IMG/VR virus record: IMGVR_UViG_3300025030_000388
Coordinates: 1 to 25,596 of that record
Length of the DNA stretch: 25,596 nucleotides
Direction: 5' to 3' (one strand)
DNA from: a virus
Position numbers and translations under genes: made by a program. Position 1 is the stretch's first letter, and every line of letters starts with the position of its first letter. The notes under the pieces are model-generated. The model searched no databases. It worked only from the letters and a program-made list of their open reading frames with translations, and was not told the DNA's origin. This document shows positions 13,434 to 21,012 of this stretch, piece by piece.

Positions 13434-13443
13434 GAGGAAAATT

Positions 13444-13653
13444 ATGGCAAAAATTAAATTTAAAGAGGTTAAAGATAAATGGACTTACTCAGTTTATTCC
13501 GTTAAAGATTATGGTGGTGGATGGTTTGATGTTAAGTTGTTTCGTAATGGTATGATCTGGCAAGGTTACAGTGGAACTTTGTTTGACAGTAGAGATAAGG
13601 CAAGAGATTGGGCTAAAGCAACCATAGAAGAAATAAAGGAAAATATCAAATGA
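13444..13653 (+). CDS. Hypothetical protein, 69 aa
   Basis: First gene of the late block. Reads as a small three-stranded beta sheet plus helix (WTYSVYSVKDYGGGWFDVKLF, then RDKARDWAKATIEEI). Not recognised. GAGG lies about 8 nt upstream of the ATG. It overlaps the next gene by 4 nt. Confidence 0.6.
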   Translation: MAKIKFKEVKDKWTYSVYSVKDYGGGWFDVKLFRNGMIWQGYSGTLFDSRDKARDWAKATIEEIKENIK

Positions 13654-14132
13654 ACCCCTCATACAATTTAGCTGGCGGTAATAGATTTAAATTAATTTTA
13701 GGTGGCGAAAGATTTAGGAATAACCCTTTCGAGTTACAAATTTCTGGCGTAACAATGCCGGGGATGTCTAGTGGTATCACTGAGATTAATTCCCCTATGC
13801 GCCCTATCCCTCAACCGGGAGGAACATTATCTTATGATGAACTTTATGTAACCTTTATTCTCACTGAAGATTTAAGAGAGTGGATTTATATGTTCAACTG
13901 GCTCAGAGAAATTAACTTTGGCTCAGATGATTCAATGTTACCTTATTATGCAACTGGCGAATTAATTATATTAACTAATAAATTCAATCCTCTCCTAAGT
14001 TTTAGTTTTGATAATCTCTTCCCAACATTATTAGGTACTATTGATTTCACTCAAGATTTGACTTCAGTGGAAACTTTGACCAGTAACACAAGTTTTAAAT
14101 TCACAGATATGAGGTTGAACCAAACATTATGA
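13650..14132 (+). CDS. Tail-tube-fold structural protein (gp19/gp54-like)
   Basis: 160 residues. The opening YNLAGGNRFKLILGG and FELQISGVTMPGM, then PGGTLSYDELYVTFILTEDLREWIYMFNWL, follow the pattern of myovirus tail-tube-type proteins: an N-terminal loop, a beta sandwich and the 'W...W' helix. The C-terminal part (LGTIDFTQDLTSVETLTSNTSF) also fits. It could be the tube subunit, a tube initiator or a tail-terminator protein. It lies away from a sheath gene and next to uvsY, so I leave the exact role open. It shares an ATGA overlap with both neighbours. Confidence 0.6.
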   Translation: MNPSYNLAGGNRFKLILGGERFRNNPFELQISGVTMPGMSSGITEINSPMRPIPQPGGTLSYDELYVTFILTEDLREWIYMFNWLREINFGSDDSMLPYYATGELIILTNKFNPLLSFSFDNLFPTLLGTIDFTQDLTSVETLTSNTSFKFTDMRLNQTL

Positions 14133-14368
14133 ATAAATTTTGGAGATGGGTCTATAGTGTTAATGAGACTGATTTATTCTTTGTGAGAATCAGAAGAACT
14201 TTAATATTTATAAAGGAGTTCAATGATATTCGTGGAGGATTAAAGTTAAGTCAAATTGAAGTGAGTGGTGATGGAGTTTTGAGAGCCAATTTCTCAGACA
14301 TAATAAATACTGATAACGCTAAGAGACAAATACAATTAGCGAAACACTTTAAAATTGAGGTGAAATAA
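14129..14368 (+). CDS. Hypothetical protein, 79 aa
   Basis: Not recognised. Basic N-terminus (FWRWVYSVNETDLFFVRIRR) and a mixed alpha/beta remainder. Coupled to the tail-tube-like gene by an ATGA overlap at 14129-14132; uvsY follows after 1 nt. Confidence 0.55.
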   Translation: MNKFWRWVYSVNETDLFFVRIRRTLIFIKEFNDIRGGLKLSQIEVSGDGVLRANFSDIINTDNAKRQIQLAKHFKIEVK

Positions 14369-14369
14369 A

Positions 14370-14777
14370 ATGACCATTGATGAATTAATGCAAATGATTG
14401 ATGAAGATTTAACTCTGAACGCTACTAACCTACAAGATAAACTTTACAAGATTCCTAATTATCATTCAAAATACCTGAGACTGTTCTTTGACTATAAGAA
14501 TAAATTACTTAAACATAAACAAAGTTTGGATCTGTGTTACAAATCTAAGTACCATTATTACGCAGGTATTGAAAAAGACTGTTATGAATTTACCTTAGAC
14601 AAGAAAGAAATTGAGTTTCATATTCTTAGTGATAAGGAATACAGTGATCTTAATTTGAAGGTTGAACAATATAAGCTCATAGTTCAATGTCTCGACTTAA
14701 CTTTAAAGAGAGTCCAGTACCTTTCCAATGACTGTAAGAATGTTATTTCTCTACTTCAGTATTATCAGGGGGTATAG
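14370..14777 (+). CDS. uvsY: UvsY-like recombination mediator
   Basis: Loads UvsX onto ssDNA covered by the phage ssDNA-binding protein. Its 135 residues match T4 UvsY (137) in length and pattern. The N-terminus has two helices (MTIDELMQMIDEDLTLNATNL), then YHSKYLRLFFDYKN like T4 'MLYSKWLNKHSSIK', and the diagnostic KSKYHYYAGIE...F (58-72) like T4 'RLDYYSGRG..DEF'. A long C-terminal helix set (QYKLIVQCLDLTLKRVQYL) would drive hexamer formation. It is followed by a frameshifted small gene and uvsW; T4 also places uvsY and uvsW together. Confidence 0.82.
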   Translation: MTIDELMQMIDEDLTLNATNLQDKLYKIPNYHSKYLRLFFDYKNKLLKHKQSLDLCYKSKYHYYAGIEKDCYEFTLDKKEIEFHILSDKEYSDLNLKVEQYKLIVQCLDLTLKRVQYLSNDCKNVISLLQYYQGV

Positions 14778-14934
14778 GTGCAAAAATCAACAAAACTAAA
14801 ATTAGAAGATATAATATTTAAATTAAATGAAAGAAATATCACTCTTTTATCTGATTATAATGGCACGGAACATAAAATTAGATTCGTTTGGATATTATGA
14901 AAATAGAATAGTGGCAATTGATTATGGAAGTTAA
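14778..14934 (+). pseudogene. Small ORF with probable single-base frameshift
   Basis: A GTG directly after the uvsY stop has AGGGGG 5 nt upstream and opens a 40-codon frame ending at 14900 (start MQKSTKLKLEDIIFKLNERN, then LLSDYNGTEHK). Read with one base fewer in the AAAA run near 14874-14877, the frame continues as LDSFGYYENRIVAIDYGS to a TAA at 14932-14934. The second part, FGYY..RIVAIDYG, looks like real protein sequence that the present frame does not translate. It is either a mutated gene, a sequencing or assembly indel, or a site of frameshifting. Confidence 0.5.
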
Positions 14935-14938
14935 TCAA

Positions 14939-14946
14939 GATAAATA
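14939..14946 (+). promoter_or_regulatory. Putative late promoter (GATAAATA) before uvsW
   Basis: Exact octamer 18 nt before the uvsW ATG. A start about 12 nt after it would leave a very short leader carrying the AAAAAGG ribosome site. Confidence 0.6.
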
Positions 14947-14964
14947 AAATTAAAAAGGTATGCA

Positions 14965-16551
14965 ATGGTTATCATAAGAAAAGTAAATGAGTCTTACCTG
15001 AAGATTGAATGTGAGTTAGATGTAGCAAGACTTATTAGTGATAAGTTTAGCTTTATGGCAGCAAATTATCATTTTATGAAAAAGTCTCGTCCTAACTGGA
15101 ATGGCCGTATCAAATTATTCGACTATAGAACTAATTTACTTCCCGCTGGTTGCTATGACAAATTAATTTCACTCTTAGATGAAAATGGATATGATCATAG
15201 GACTGAGGGAGAAGTTAAGAAGGAATTTAATGTTACCGACGAATCTCTAAGAACCTTTATGACTGATAGACTTAAGGTTGATACTAGTGAGATGAATCAG
15301 GAACAACTTGAGTATCAAATTGATGCAGCATTAATGACCTTCAAAAATAACAAAAACATTATTCTCCTTCCTACTGGTGCTGGTAAATCCTTTGCTCAGT
15401 TCTTAGTTGCTAATAAAGCTATAGCTAAGGGATTTAAAAAAATCCTCATGATTGTTCCTACGATTAACCTAGTTAATCAGATGGAATTTGATTTCTTAGA
15501 TTATGGTAAGAATATACAATCGTATGGTGATCTCATACATAAAATTTATTCTGGTCAAGAAAAAACTTCAAATAAGAAAATTCACATTTCTACGTGGCAA
15601 AGTTTAAGCTCAATTATGAAAAGTAAACTAACTTTACCTAATGGTGAGCCTTGGTTGAGTCAGTTCGATTGTTTACTTGTTGATGAAGTTCACGGTGCTG
15701 AATCAGGTGTACAATTAGCTAATATTGTTTCTAGTTGTGTGAACGCTAAAATTAAACTAGGAATGACTGGAACCCTTTCAGGCGATAAGATTAAGCGTGA
15801 ACAGATTGAAGCCTTATTTGGCCCTATTCTGTTCGTTTCTGATAGGGAAACAAATAAGGATATCGACACAAATTTACTTATCGAAAAAGGAATCCTCACT
15901 GACTACGATATTAAGATGTTAGTCTTTAAGTATCCTGAAGAAGAGAAGAAGAAATTTAACTCAGAATTAAAAAGAATTAAGAAAGAATTAGGTGAAAAAT
16001 TTCCTGATGGTATTCCTAAAAAAGATTTACAATTAGCTAAGTATAATTTTGAGATGGATTATCTCAAGGGAAGTAAAATTAGAACTAGGAAATTATTACA
16101 ACTCGTTAAGGCGACTAAGGGTAATACATTGGTACTCTTTAAGAATGTTGAGTATGGAGAATACTTAGCTGAGTTAGCTGATAAATATACAGGAAAGAAA
16201 GTTTACTTGATTCATGGAAGTATCAATAAAGATGAACGCGAAAGAATTAGACAAGTCATCGATACTGAGACTGACGTAATTTTATTTGGCAGTACTCAAA
16301 TTCTTAGTACAGGGATTAACATTAAAAGTCTTTCACATTTAATATTCAGTCAAGGTTCAAAAGGAAGAATAAAAATATTTCAAAGTTTAGGTAGACTACT
16401 TAGAAAATTTGAGGGTAAGTACAGTTCAAAATTTATTGATATTGTGGATGATATCAATGGTAAGAATTTTAGTTATCAACATGCTCTAGTTAGAATAGAC
16501 TTGTATGATGAACAGGCAAGTAAATATAGTATAAAAGAGATATATTTATAA
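14965..16551 (+). CDS. uvsW: UvsW-like superfamily 2 DNA helicase
   Basis: Late helicase that branch-migrates recombination intermediates, regresses forks and removes R-loops, shifting T4-type phages from origin- to recombination-dependent replication. Its 528 residues include Walker A LPTGAGKS (135-142), a DEVH box (240-243), MTGTL (267-271) and motif VI QSLGRLLR (473-480). The N-terminal about 100 residues (with HFMKKSRPNWNGRIKLFD) are the UvsW-specific DNA-binding part. A late promoter just upstream agrees with late expression. Motif IV-V context (LVLFKNVEYG, STGINI) is also intact. Confidence 0.93.
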   Translation: MVIIRKVNESYLKIECELDVARLISDKFSFMAANYHFMKKSRPNWNGRIKLFDYRTNLLPAGCYDKLISLLDENGYDHRTEGEVKKEFNVTDESLRTFMTDRLKVDTSEMNQEQLEYQIDAALMTFKNNKNIILLPTGAGKSFAQFLVANKAIAKGFKKILMIVPTINLVNQMEFDFLDYGKNIQSYGDLIHKIYSGQEKTSNKKIHISTWQSLSSIMKSKLTLPNGEPWLSQFDCLLVDEVHGAESGVQLANIVSSCVNAKIKLGMTGTLSGDKIKREQIEALFGPILFVSDRETNKDIDTNLLIEKGILTDYDIKMLVFKYPEEEKKKFNSELKRIKKELGEKFPDGIPKKDLQLAKYNFEMDYLKGSKIRTRKLLQLVKATKGNTLVLFKNVEYGEYLAELADKYTGKKVYLIHGSINKDERERIRQVIDTETDVILFGSTQILSTGINIKSLSHLIFSQGSKGRIKIFQSLGRLLRKFEGKYSSKFIDIVDDINGKNFSYQHALVRIDLYDEQASKYSIKEIYL

Positions 16552-16554
16552 TAT

Positions 16555-17013
16555 ATGAAGTATCCTAAACCATTTAAATATAATGTAATCAACAAACATA
16601 AATACATAGGTGATGTAAATAACGTTGTTGGACGCTCAATGCTCGAAAAAAAGTATATGCTTCAGTTGGACACGAACCCTCAAATTAAATTTTGGAACAG
16701 TGAAGAAATTTCAATCCCTTATTACATTACGATTCAAAGACCAGATGGAAAATATGAATTATTAGATAATAAACCTCATAGATATTTTTTAGATTTTTAT
16801 GTAGAGACAATTCAGGGTAATAAATTTTTAGTTGAGGTTAAGCCATATAGTCAAACACATAAACCAAGAAATAGTGCTAAGAAGAATTCTAAGACATTAT
16901 TAAATGAACATTTAGTTTTCGCTAAGAATGATTCCAAATGGCGAGCGGCGAAAAGGTATGCAGAGGAAAACCATATGTCTTTTATTATTCTCACAGAGAG
17001 AGATATCAAGTAA
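16555..17013 (+). CDS. 4: gp4-like head-completion nuclease
   Basis: Head-completion protein of T4-type phages (gp50/4), needed before tail joining; it has a nuclease-like fold. The 152 residues align by eye with T4 gp4: KYIGDVNNVVGRSMLEKKYMLQLDTNP matches 'KYRGDPKKITYRSNWEKFFFEWLDKNP'. It continues with SEEISIPYY and RYFLDFYV...FLVEVKP (Asp80, Glu94-x-Lys96, a PD-(D/E)XK-like core), then WRAAKRYAEENHMSFIILTE at the end. The ATG is 3 nt after the uvsW stop, without a strong ribosome site. Confidence 0.85.
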   Translation: MKYPKPFKYNVINKHKYIGDVNNVVGRSMLEKKYMLQLDTNPQIKFWNSEEISIPYYITIQRPDGKYELLDNKPHRYFLDFYVETIQGNKFLVEVKPYSQTHKPRNSAKKNSKTLLNEHLVFAKNDSKWRAAKRYAEENHMSFIILTERDIK

Positions 17014-17014
17014 A

Positions 17015-17479
17015 TTGAAAGAAACTGATTACCTTTTTCAAGGGACAAGAGAATCCCTACCTCAGATTAAAAGACCACAGAAATTTCCTAAGTTAGAGAT
17101 AGGAGATCTAGTGGAATTTTTTTATTTGAGTGAGACAGGTAAAAATGATTCTATCCCAAAATTACTATACATCATGAGCATAAGGAAGTCAAATCTTTTC
17201 GGCATAAATTTGAATTATTTAAGTGTCATGAAACCTGTCATCTTAGAAATTATCTTCAGAAATTTTCCAGTCAAACAAGAAGTCTATAAAGAAATCCTAA
17301 AGATAACCCTCACTCCTGAGTATAAAAATGAGGCAAGAAGGTTTTTCTTAGATAAACAAAACTTCACTACCTATGCTCTTGAGAATATAGTGAATGATGG
17401 AAGTTTTAAAAAGTTTTCATCTAAGGATGAGATAAATAATCTCATAAGGAATAATCCTATTAAAGGGAATTTAAAATAA
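17015..17479 (+). CDS. Conserved myovirus protein of unknown function, 154 aa
   Basis: Lies between gp4 and the portal gene. The central IGDLVEFFYLSE and SNLFGINLNYLSV recall, from memory, a protein seen in many marine T4-like phages with 'FFFFYDPK' and 'GFLGLNFHYL' segments, but I cannot name it. The frame is open back to 16928, inside gp4. The TTG at 17015, 1 nt after the gp4 stop, gives the shortest overlap and keeps the conserved part; an ATG at 16958 is an alternative. It ends in a TAATG overlap with gp20 and contains a GATAAATA motif near its 3' end. Confidence 0.6.
   Translation: MKETDYLFQGTRESLPQIKRPQKFPKLEIGDLVEFFYLSETGKNDSIPKLLYIMSIRKSNLFGINLNYLSVMKPVILEIIFRNFPVKQEVYKEILKITLTPEYKNEARRFFLDKQNFTTYALENIVNDGSFKKFSSKDEINNLIRNNPIKGNLK
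17431..17438 (+). promoter_or_regulatory. Candidate late promoter inside the gene before gp20
   Basis: GATAAATA 40 nt before the portal ATG, inside the coding region of the preceding gene. The distance is like that of the intergenic copies. It could be a coding coincidence (Glu-Ile-Asn-Asn codons). Confidence 0.4.
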
Positions 17480-19179
17480 TGGCGAACTTTGATTTTGTTA
17501 GAAGATTATTTAATACAGAACGACAAGAGGATTTAGCTAAACCTATTGATCCTCTTCAGGGCAACGTTAATCTTTCTGCCTTTGAGAAAGAGCCAGAAAA
17601 CAGGCAAGTTGACAATCTCAGTAACGCGACAGGTGGCTTAATTACCTACGGTAGTTATGGAACTGATAATGGTAATGATATTAAATCTATCATTAGTAAT
17701 TATCGGGAAATGGCGAATCAAGCTGATGTTGCTGATGCTGTCAGAGAAATAGTTAATGAAGCTATTGTTAAGACTGAGACTGATATTGTTACGATATCCC
17801 TAGAGGACACAGAATTAGCAGAAGACACTAAAGAACAAATCGTTAAGGAATTCAATAATCTCTTAAATGTCATGGATTTTACTCATGCTGGAGACGAATA
17901 TTTTCAGAGGTGGTATGTTGATGGAAGATTGTATTCTCAAAATATCTATAATACGAAAGATTCTACTGATGGAATTATAGGATTCAATGTTCTCTCCCCC
18001 TATAACTTAGAACGAGTAAAGACTGCTGAGGGGAAGCAGTACTACCTATATAAAGTGGATAAGAGTAAGAGATTTGGTGGCGGAGTTTCTTATATAGACA
18101 AATATTCTGGATTTATTATTCCAGATGATCATATTAACTTTACTCCTAGTGGTAAGAAAGATCCAACTGAGAGCTATTTTATTAGTTACTTACATGGAGC
18201 TATAGTACCTTATAATCAATTAAGACAAATCGAAGATGGAACAGTTATCTACTCCTTAACTCGTTCTATTGAGAGAAGACATTTTAAAGTTAAGACTGGT
18301 AAACTTCCTCCTATGAAAGCTGATGCTCATGCTAAGGAGATGATGAACAAGTTTAAAAATCGTGTTGTTTATGATAGAGCAACAGGATCTATTTTACAGA
18401 AAAAAGATGTCATGACCATTACTGAAGATTTTTGGTCAGCAGAAAGTGATGATGGTAGAGGGGTTAGTATTGAGCCGGTACAAGCTGGAACTGCCTTAAC
18501 TGATCTTGTTGCTAACATGGAATACTATAAGAGAAATCTTCTTAAGGCTCTTATAGTTCCTTTTGGTCGTTTTGATATCGCTGGAAGTAATATTAGTTTT
18601 GGGGATAATGCCAAGGAAATTAATAGAGAAGAGTTAAGATTTGCTAAGTTTGTTAATCATCTTCGTGATAAATTTGCTAGGGGTTTATTCATTCCCATGC
18701 TTAAGAGACATTTATCTCTTAAGGGAATAGTTGACCTAGATGATTTTTGGGAAATTGAAAATAACATTAAATTTGTCTTTGCTAAGGATCAATACTTTGA
18801 GGAGACTAGTGCTCAAGAAAGATTAAGAAGTAAGCTAGAACTTTTAGGATTAGTTAAGGAATATGTTGGTAGTGGAAAATACTTAAGCCAGAAATATGTT
18901 TATACTAATGTTCTGAATATGACCGAGGAAGAAGTTAAGGAACAACAAAAACAAATTAAGCTTGAGGAAAAAGTTGGTGGTGTTACCTTTGGCGATGAAA
19001 CTGATATGGGATTAGAAACTCCTGAAGGTGAGACTACCGATGTTAGTTCCTTTGGTGGGGAGGAAGTTGCTGCTCCTGAAGGTCAGAGTAATGTTCCTGA
19101 TGAGGAAATTTCTAAGGAAAAAGAGACAGCAAGTGTGAGTGACTTTGGTGGGACTCCAACAGAGGAACCTAAGAAATAA
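17479..19179 (+). CDS. 20: gp20-like portal vertex protein
   Basis: Dodecameric portal at the head vertex through which DNA is packaged and ejected. Its 566 residues match T4-type gp20, e.g. SIISNYREMANQADVADAVR, EIVNEAIV, QRWYVDGRLY, RNRVVYDRATG-like KNRVVYDRATG and the stem/crown region FGRFDIAG...FAKFVNHLR. The C-terminal 60 residues are an acidic, low-complexity tail with two DFGG/SFGG repeats. The ATG overlaps the upstream stop (TAATG). Confidence 0.93.
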   Translation: MANFDFVRRLFNTERQEDLAKPIDPLQGNVNLSAFEKEPENRQVDNLSNATGGLITYGSYGTDNGNDIKSIISNYREMANQADVADAVREIVNEAIVKTETDIVTISLEDTELAEDTKEQIVKEFNNLLNVMDFTHAGDEYFQRWYVDGRLYSQNIYNTKDSTDGIIGFNVLSPYNLERVKTAEGKQYYLYKVDKSKRFGGGVSYIDKYSGFIIPDDHINFTPSGKKDPTESYFISYLHGAIVPYNQLRQIEDGTVIYSLTRSIERRHFKVKTGKLPPMKADAHAKEMMNKFKNRVVYDRATGSILQKKDVMTITEDFWSAESDDGRGVSIEPVQAGTALTDLVANMEYYKRNLLKALIVPFGRFDIAGSNISFGDNAKEINREELRFAKFVNHLRDKFARGLFIPMLKRHLSLKGIVDLDDFWEIENNIKFVFAKDQYFEETSAQERLRSKLELLGLVKEYVGSGKYLSQKYVYTNVLNMTEEEVKEQQKQIKLEEKVGGVTFGDETDMGLETPEGETTDVSSFGGEEVAAPEGQSNVPDEEISKEKETASVSDFGGTPTEEPKK

Positions 19180-20192
19180 TGAAAAGCTATAAAGAATGGT
19201 TGAATAGAGAAGCAACCACGATGCAATTAATTTATGAGATGTTTGTGATTGGTAAGGAAGAAAAGAATTCTTACGTAGTAGCTTTTCATGACAAAATTTT
19301 CGTCTTTCCTATTGATGAGTTAGAAAAATATAAATTAAAAATTATTGATGCCATAAAAACTAAATTTAAGGAGTTTGACGAAACAGATTTGTTAGAAACT
19401 GAGACAATACAAGACTTCATAATTGTGATGTCAGAAAACTTACATGATGTATTTTTAGCTAAGATTAACAATGATAAAGAATTAGAAGTTCTCAATAAGT
19501 ATATGAATGACTGGAGAACTTCATTTACAGTTCAACAAATATTAAGGACACTTAAGACTAAAAAGATTTCACGATTTGATGATGGATTTGAACCTAATGA
19601 ATATATGTTACCTTTGAAGAAGAAACCAATGGAAGGATTTCATGGTACTAACACAGACAAAATTGAGAATATTCTAAGAATAGGAATGAGAAAAGATGCT
19701 GATAAAAATTTTGGTGTCTCTATTAGAATGAATAAAGATTTGTTGTTCTTCTCGACACAATTACAACAACCATTACTTCATGGTAATCTTTCATCTAAAC
19801 TGAAAGACAATACAGATAAGTTTTCAGCCTTACCAGTTATCATTTCTTTTAATGTACCAGATAAAACAAAACTTAGACAAGATTTTGATATGGAAAATGC
19901 GACAGGTAAAACTGAATTATATAATCATCCGTCATTTACAGAATTAAAGAATAGGAAATCTATTACAGATGATCCAATGAGACTGAGCAAGGAACTAGGA
20001 ATATATGCTTATGAAGGTAACATTTATCCTAACCACATTAATTATCTCTTAGTTCCAGACATCAAACATTTACAAAGACGTAAGAAGAACCATAGCTATA
20101 ATAATGAATTTAGCGCGATAGAGATGAAGAAAATTCAGTCTAAAGAATATAAAGATTATCTCTCCTCAATTCAGAAATTAGGAATTTTATGA
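19179..20192 (+). CDS. Putative virion-packaged ADP-ribosyltransferase, 337 aa
   Basis: The N-terminus MKSYKEWLNREA resembles capsid-targeting peptides of T4 internal proteins (T4: MKTYQEFIAEA), which gp21 cleaves after Glu. Residues 150-290 look like an ADP-ribosyltransferase fold: FHGTNTDKIENILRIGM (154-170, His155), LFFSTQ (189-194) and GIYAYEGNIYPNHINYL (274-290, Glu279), giving an H-(F/Y)-E-like set. The first 130 residues are unique and helical. It is encoded directly after the portal gene (TAATG overlap) and before a second protein of the same kind. The proposed role, by analogy to T4 Alt, is modifying host proteins after injection. Activity is inferred only from motifs. Confidence 0.6.
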   Translation: MKSYKEWLNREATTMQLIYEMFVIGKEEKNSYVVAFHDKIFVFPIDELEKYKLKIIDAIKTKFKEFDETDLLETETIQDFIIVMSENLHDVFLAKINNDKELEVLNKYMNDWRTSFTVQQILRTLKTKKISRFDDGFEPNEYMLPLKKKPMEGFHGTNTDKIENILRIGMRKDADKNFGVSIRMNKDLLFFSTQLQQPLLHGNLSSKLKDNTDKFSALPVIISFNVPDKTKLRQDFDMENATGKTELYNHPSFTELKNRKSITDDPMRLSKELGIYAYEGNIYPNHINYLLVPDIKHLQRRKKNHSYNNEFSAIEMKKIQSKEYKDYLSSIQKLGIL

Positions 20193-20650
20193 AGTCATAT
20201 AAGGAATGGTTAACAGAAGAATCATTATCAGATATCCCTAAGAATGATTGGGCTGGAAGAATAGTCTATCATGGCACTGATAGGAAATCTTATGAGGATA
20301 TTCTTAAGCGTGGCATAGACATGGAGAAGTCTAGTAAGGGATATTTTGGTAAGGGATTTTACACGACTCCAGACGAAGCCTTAGCTAAGTCTAATTATGC
20401 TGATTTTACTGGTGAGGATGAAGATGATACTGTAGTAATTAAATTAAGAGTTAATCCTAAAGCTAGGATATTAGATTTAAGAAGTGAAGAAGGATGGGAT
20501 AAATATTCTAAATTAGGATTAGGAAAAGATTTAAATAGGGATGACCTAGATAAACTCATGGTAAGAAATGGTGTTGATGGTTTAGTTGATAATTCCTTTG
20601 AGGGTCTAGTTATGTATAACCCTAAAATGATCTCTGTTGTGAAGGATTAA
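20189..20650 (+). CDS. Putative virion-packaged ADP-ribosyltransferase, 153 aa
   Basis: Begins MKSYKEWLTEES, identical in the first eight residues to its neighbour; LTE/E is a plausible gp21 cleavage site. The catalytic-like pattern is clearer here: IVYHGTDRKSYEDILKRGID (25-44, His28), KGFYTTPDEALAKSNYA (55-71, Tyr58) and NSFEGLVMYNPKMISVV (135-151, Glu138), typical of the H-Y-E class. It is nearly a bare catalytic domain. It is coupled to the 337-aa gene by an ATGA overlap, suggesting the two are made together. The target is unknown. Confidence 0.68.
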   Translation: MKSYKEWLTEESLSDIPKNDWAGRIVYHGTDRKSYEDILKRGIDMEKSSKGYFGKGFYTTPDEALAKSNYADFTGEDEDDTVVIKLRVNPKARILDLRSEEGWDKYSKLGLGKDLNRDDLDKLMVRNGVDGLVDNSFEGLVMYNPKMISVVKD

Positions 20651-20651
20651 T

Positions 20652-20894
20652 ATGAAAAAGAATTACACAGTGACAGTTAAGGGTAAGGAATCTAACTGGA
20701 GTTTAGTCGTTCAAGCTAAACCTGAACACGCTCAAGACTGGTTAGATGATGGATTAGAAGTTTATGAGTTAATTTATTCTATCCCTGTTTGGGTGGTTGA
20801 ATTAGGATTAGCTAAGTATTGGATGATCTGTTCTAACATTTTTAATTTTAGAAAACCATTTAAACATTTAGACTCTGAGATAAAAGATAAATAA
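20652..20894 (+). CDS. Conserved phage hypothetical protein, 80 aa
   Basis: N-terminal TVTVKGKESNWSLVVQA is a beta-hairpin; QDWLDDGLEVYELIYSIPVW then leads to a Trp-rich segment that ends NIFNFRKPF. I recall similar small proteins ('W.DGL.V.E..YSIP.W') in other phages, without known function. The Trp/Val/Leu-rich middle may be partly membrane-associated. It starts 1 nt after the upstream stop, and its stop codon lies within a late-promoter motif. Confidence 0.6.
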   Translation: MKKNYTVTVKGKESNWSLVVQAKPEHAQDWLDDGLEVYELIYSIPVWVVELGLAKYWMICSNIFNFRKPFKHLDSEIKDK

Positions 20895-20910
20895 TTAAAA
20901 CTGATAAATA
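20886..20910 (+). promoter_or_regulatory. Two tandem putative late promoters
   Basis: GATAAATA at 20886-20893 (overlapping the stop codon of the 80-aa gene) and at 20903-20910. Both precede the structured leader and the multi-zinc HNH gene at 21013. Confidence 0.55.
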
Positions 20911-20916
20911 AAAGTA

Positions 20917-20981
20917 GCAGGTAAGTAATAGTAATTAGGAGTTACTATTACGGCACTAGGAGCATTTAGTGTTGTCCCTGC
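20917..20981 (+). promoter_or_regulatory. Structured leader with three nested helices
   Basis: An outer pair GCAGG (20917-20921)/CCTGC (20977-20981) encloses a perfect 10-bp hairpin GTAATAGTAA/TTACTATTAC (20925-20934/20942-20951, loop TTAGGAG) and a smaller one CACTA/TAGTG (20954-20958/20967-20971). Together they form a three-way junction. It lies in the untranslated leader between two late promoters and the HNH start codon. It could control translation or be the scar of a mobile element. Confidence 0.5.
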
Positions 20982-21012
20982 CTAATATTTATCTTACATT
21001 AAGGAGCGCATT

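Noticed and set aside
16179-16186. GATAAATA inside uvsW
   Set aside because: It lies far from any gene start and is read as Asp-Lys-Tyr codons; likely chance in an AT-rich genome.
20498-20505. GATAAATA inside the 153-aa transferase gene
   Set aside because: It is about 147 nt from the next start, with better-placed copies at 20886 and 20903; probably a coding coincidence.
20986-20993. GATAAATA on the minus strand in the HNH leader
   Set aside because: No leftward gene follows in this region; an antisense transcript is possible but nothing else supports it.
20994-21004. TTACATTAAGG shared with the hairpin at 392-402
   Set aside because: Only 11 nt, and here it includes part of the ribosome site without the second arm; I treat it as chance.
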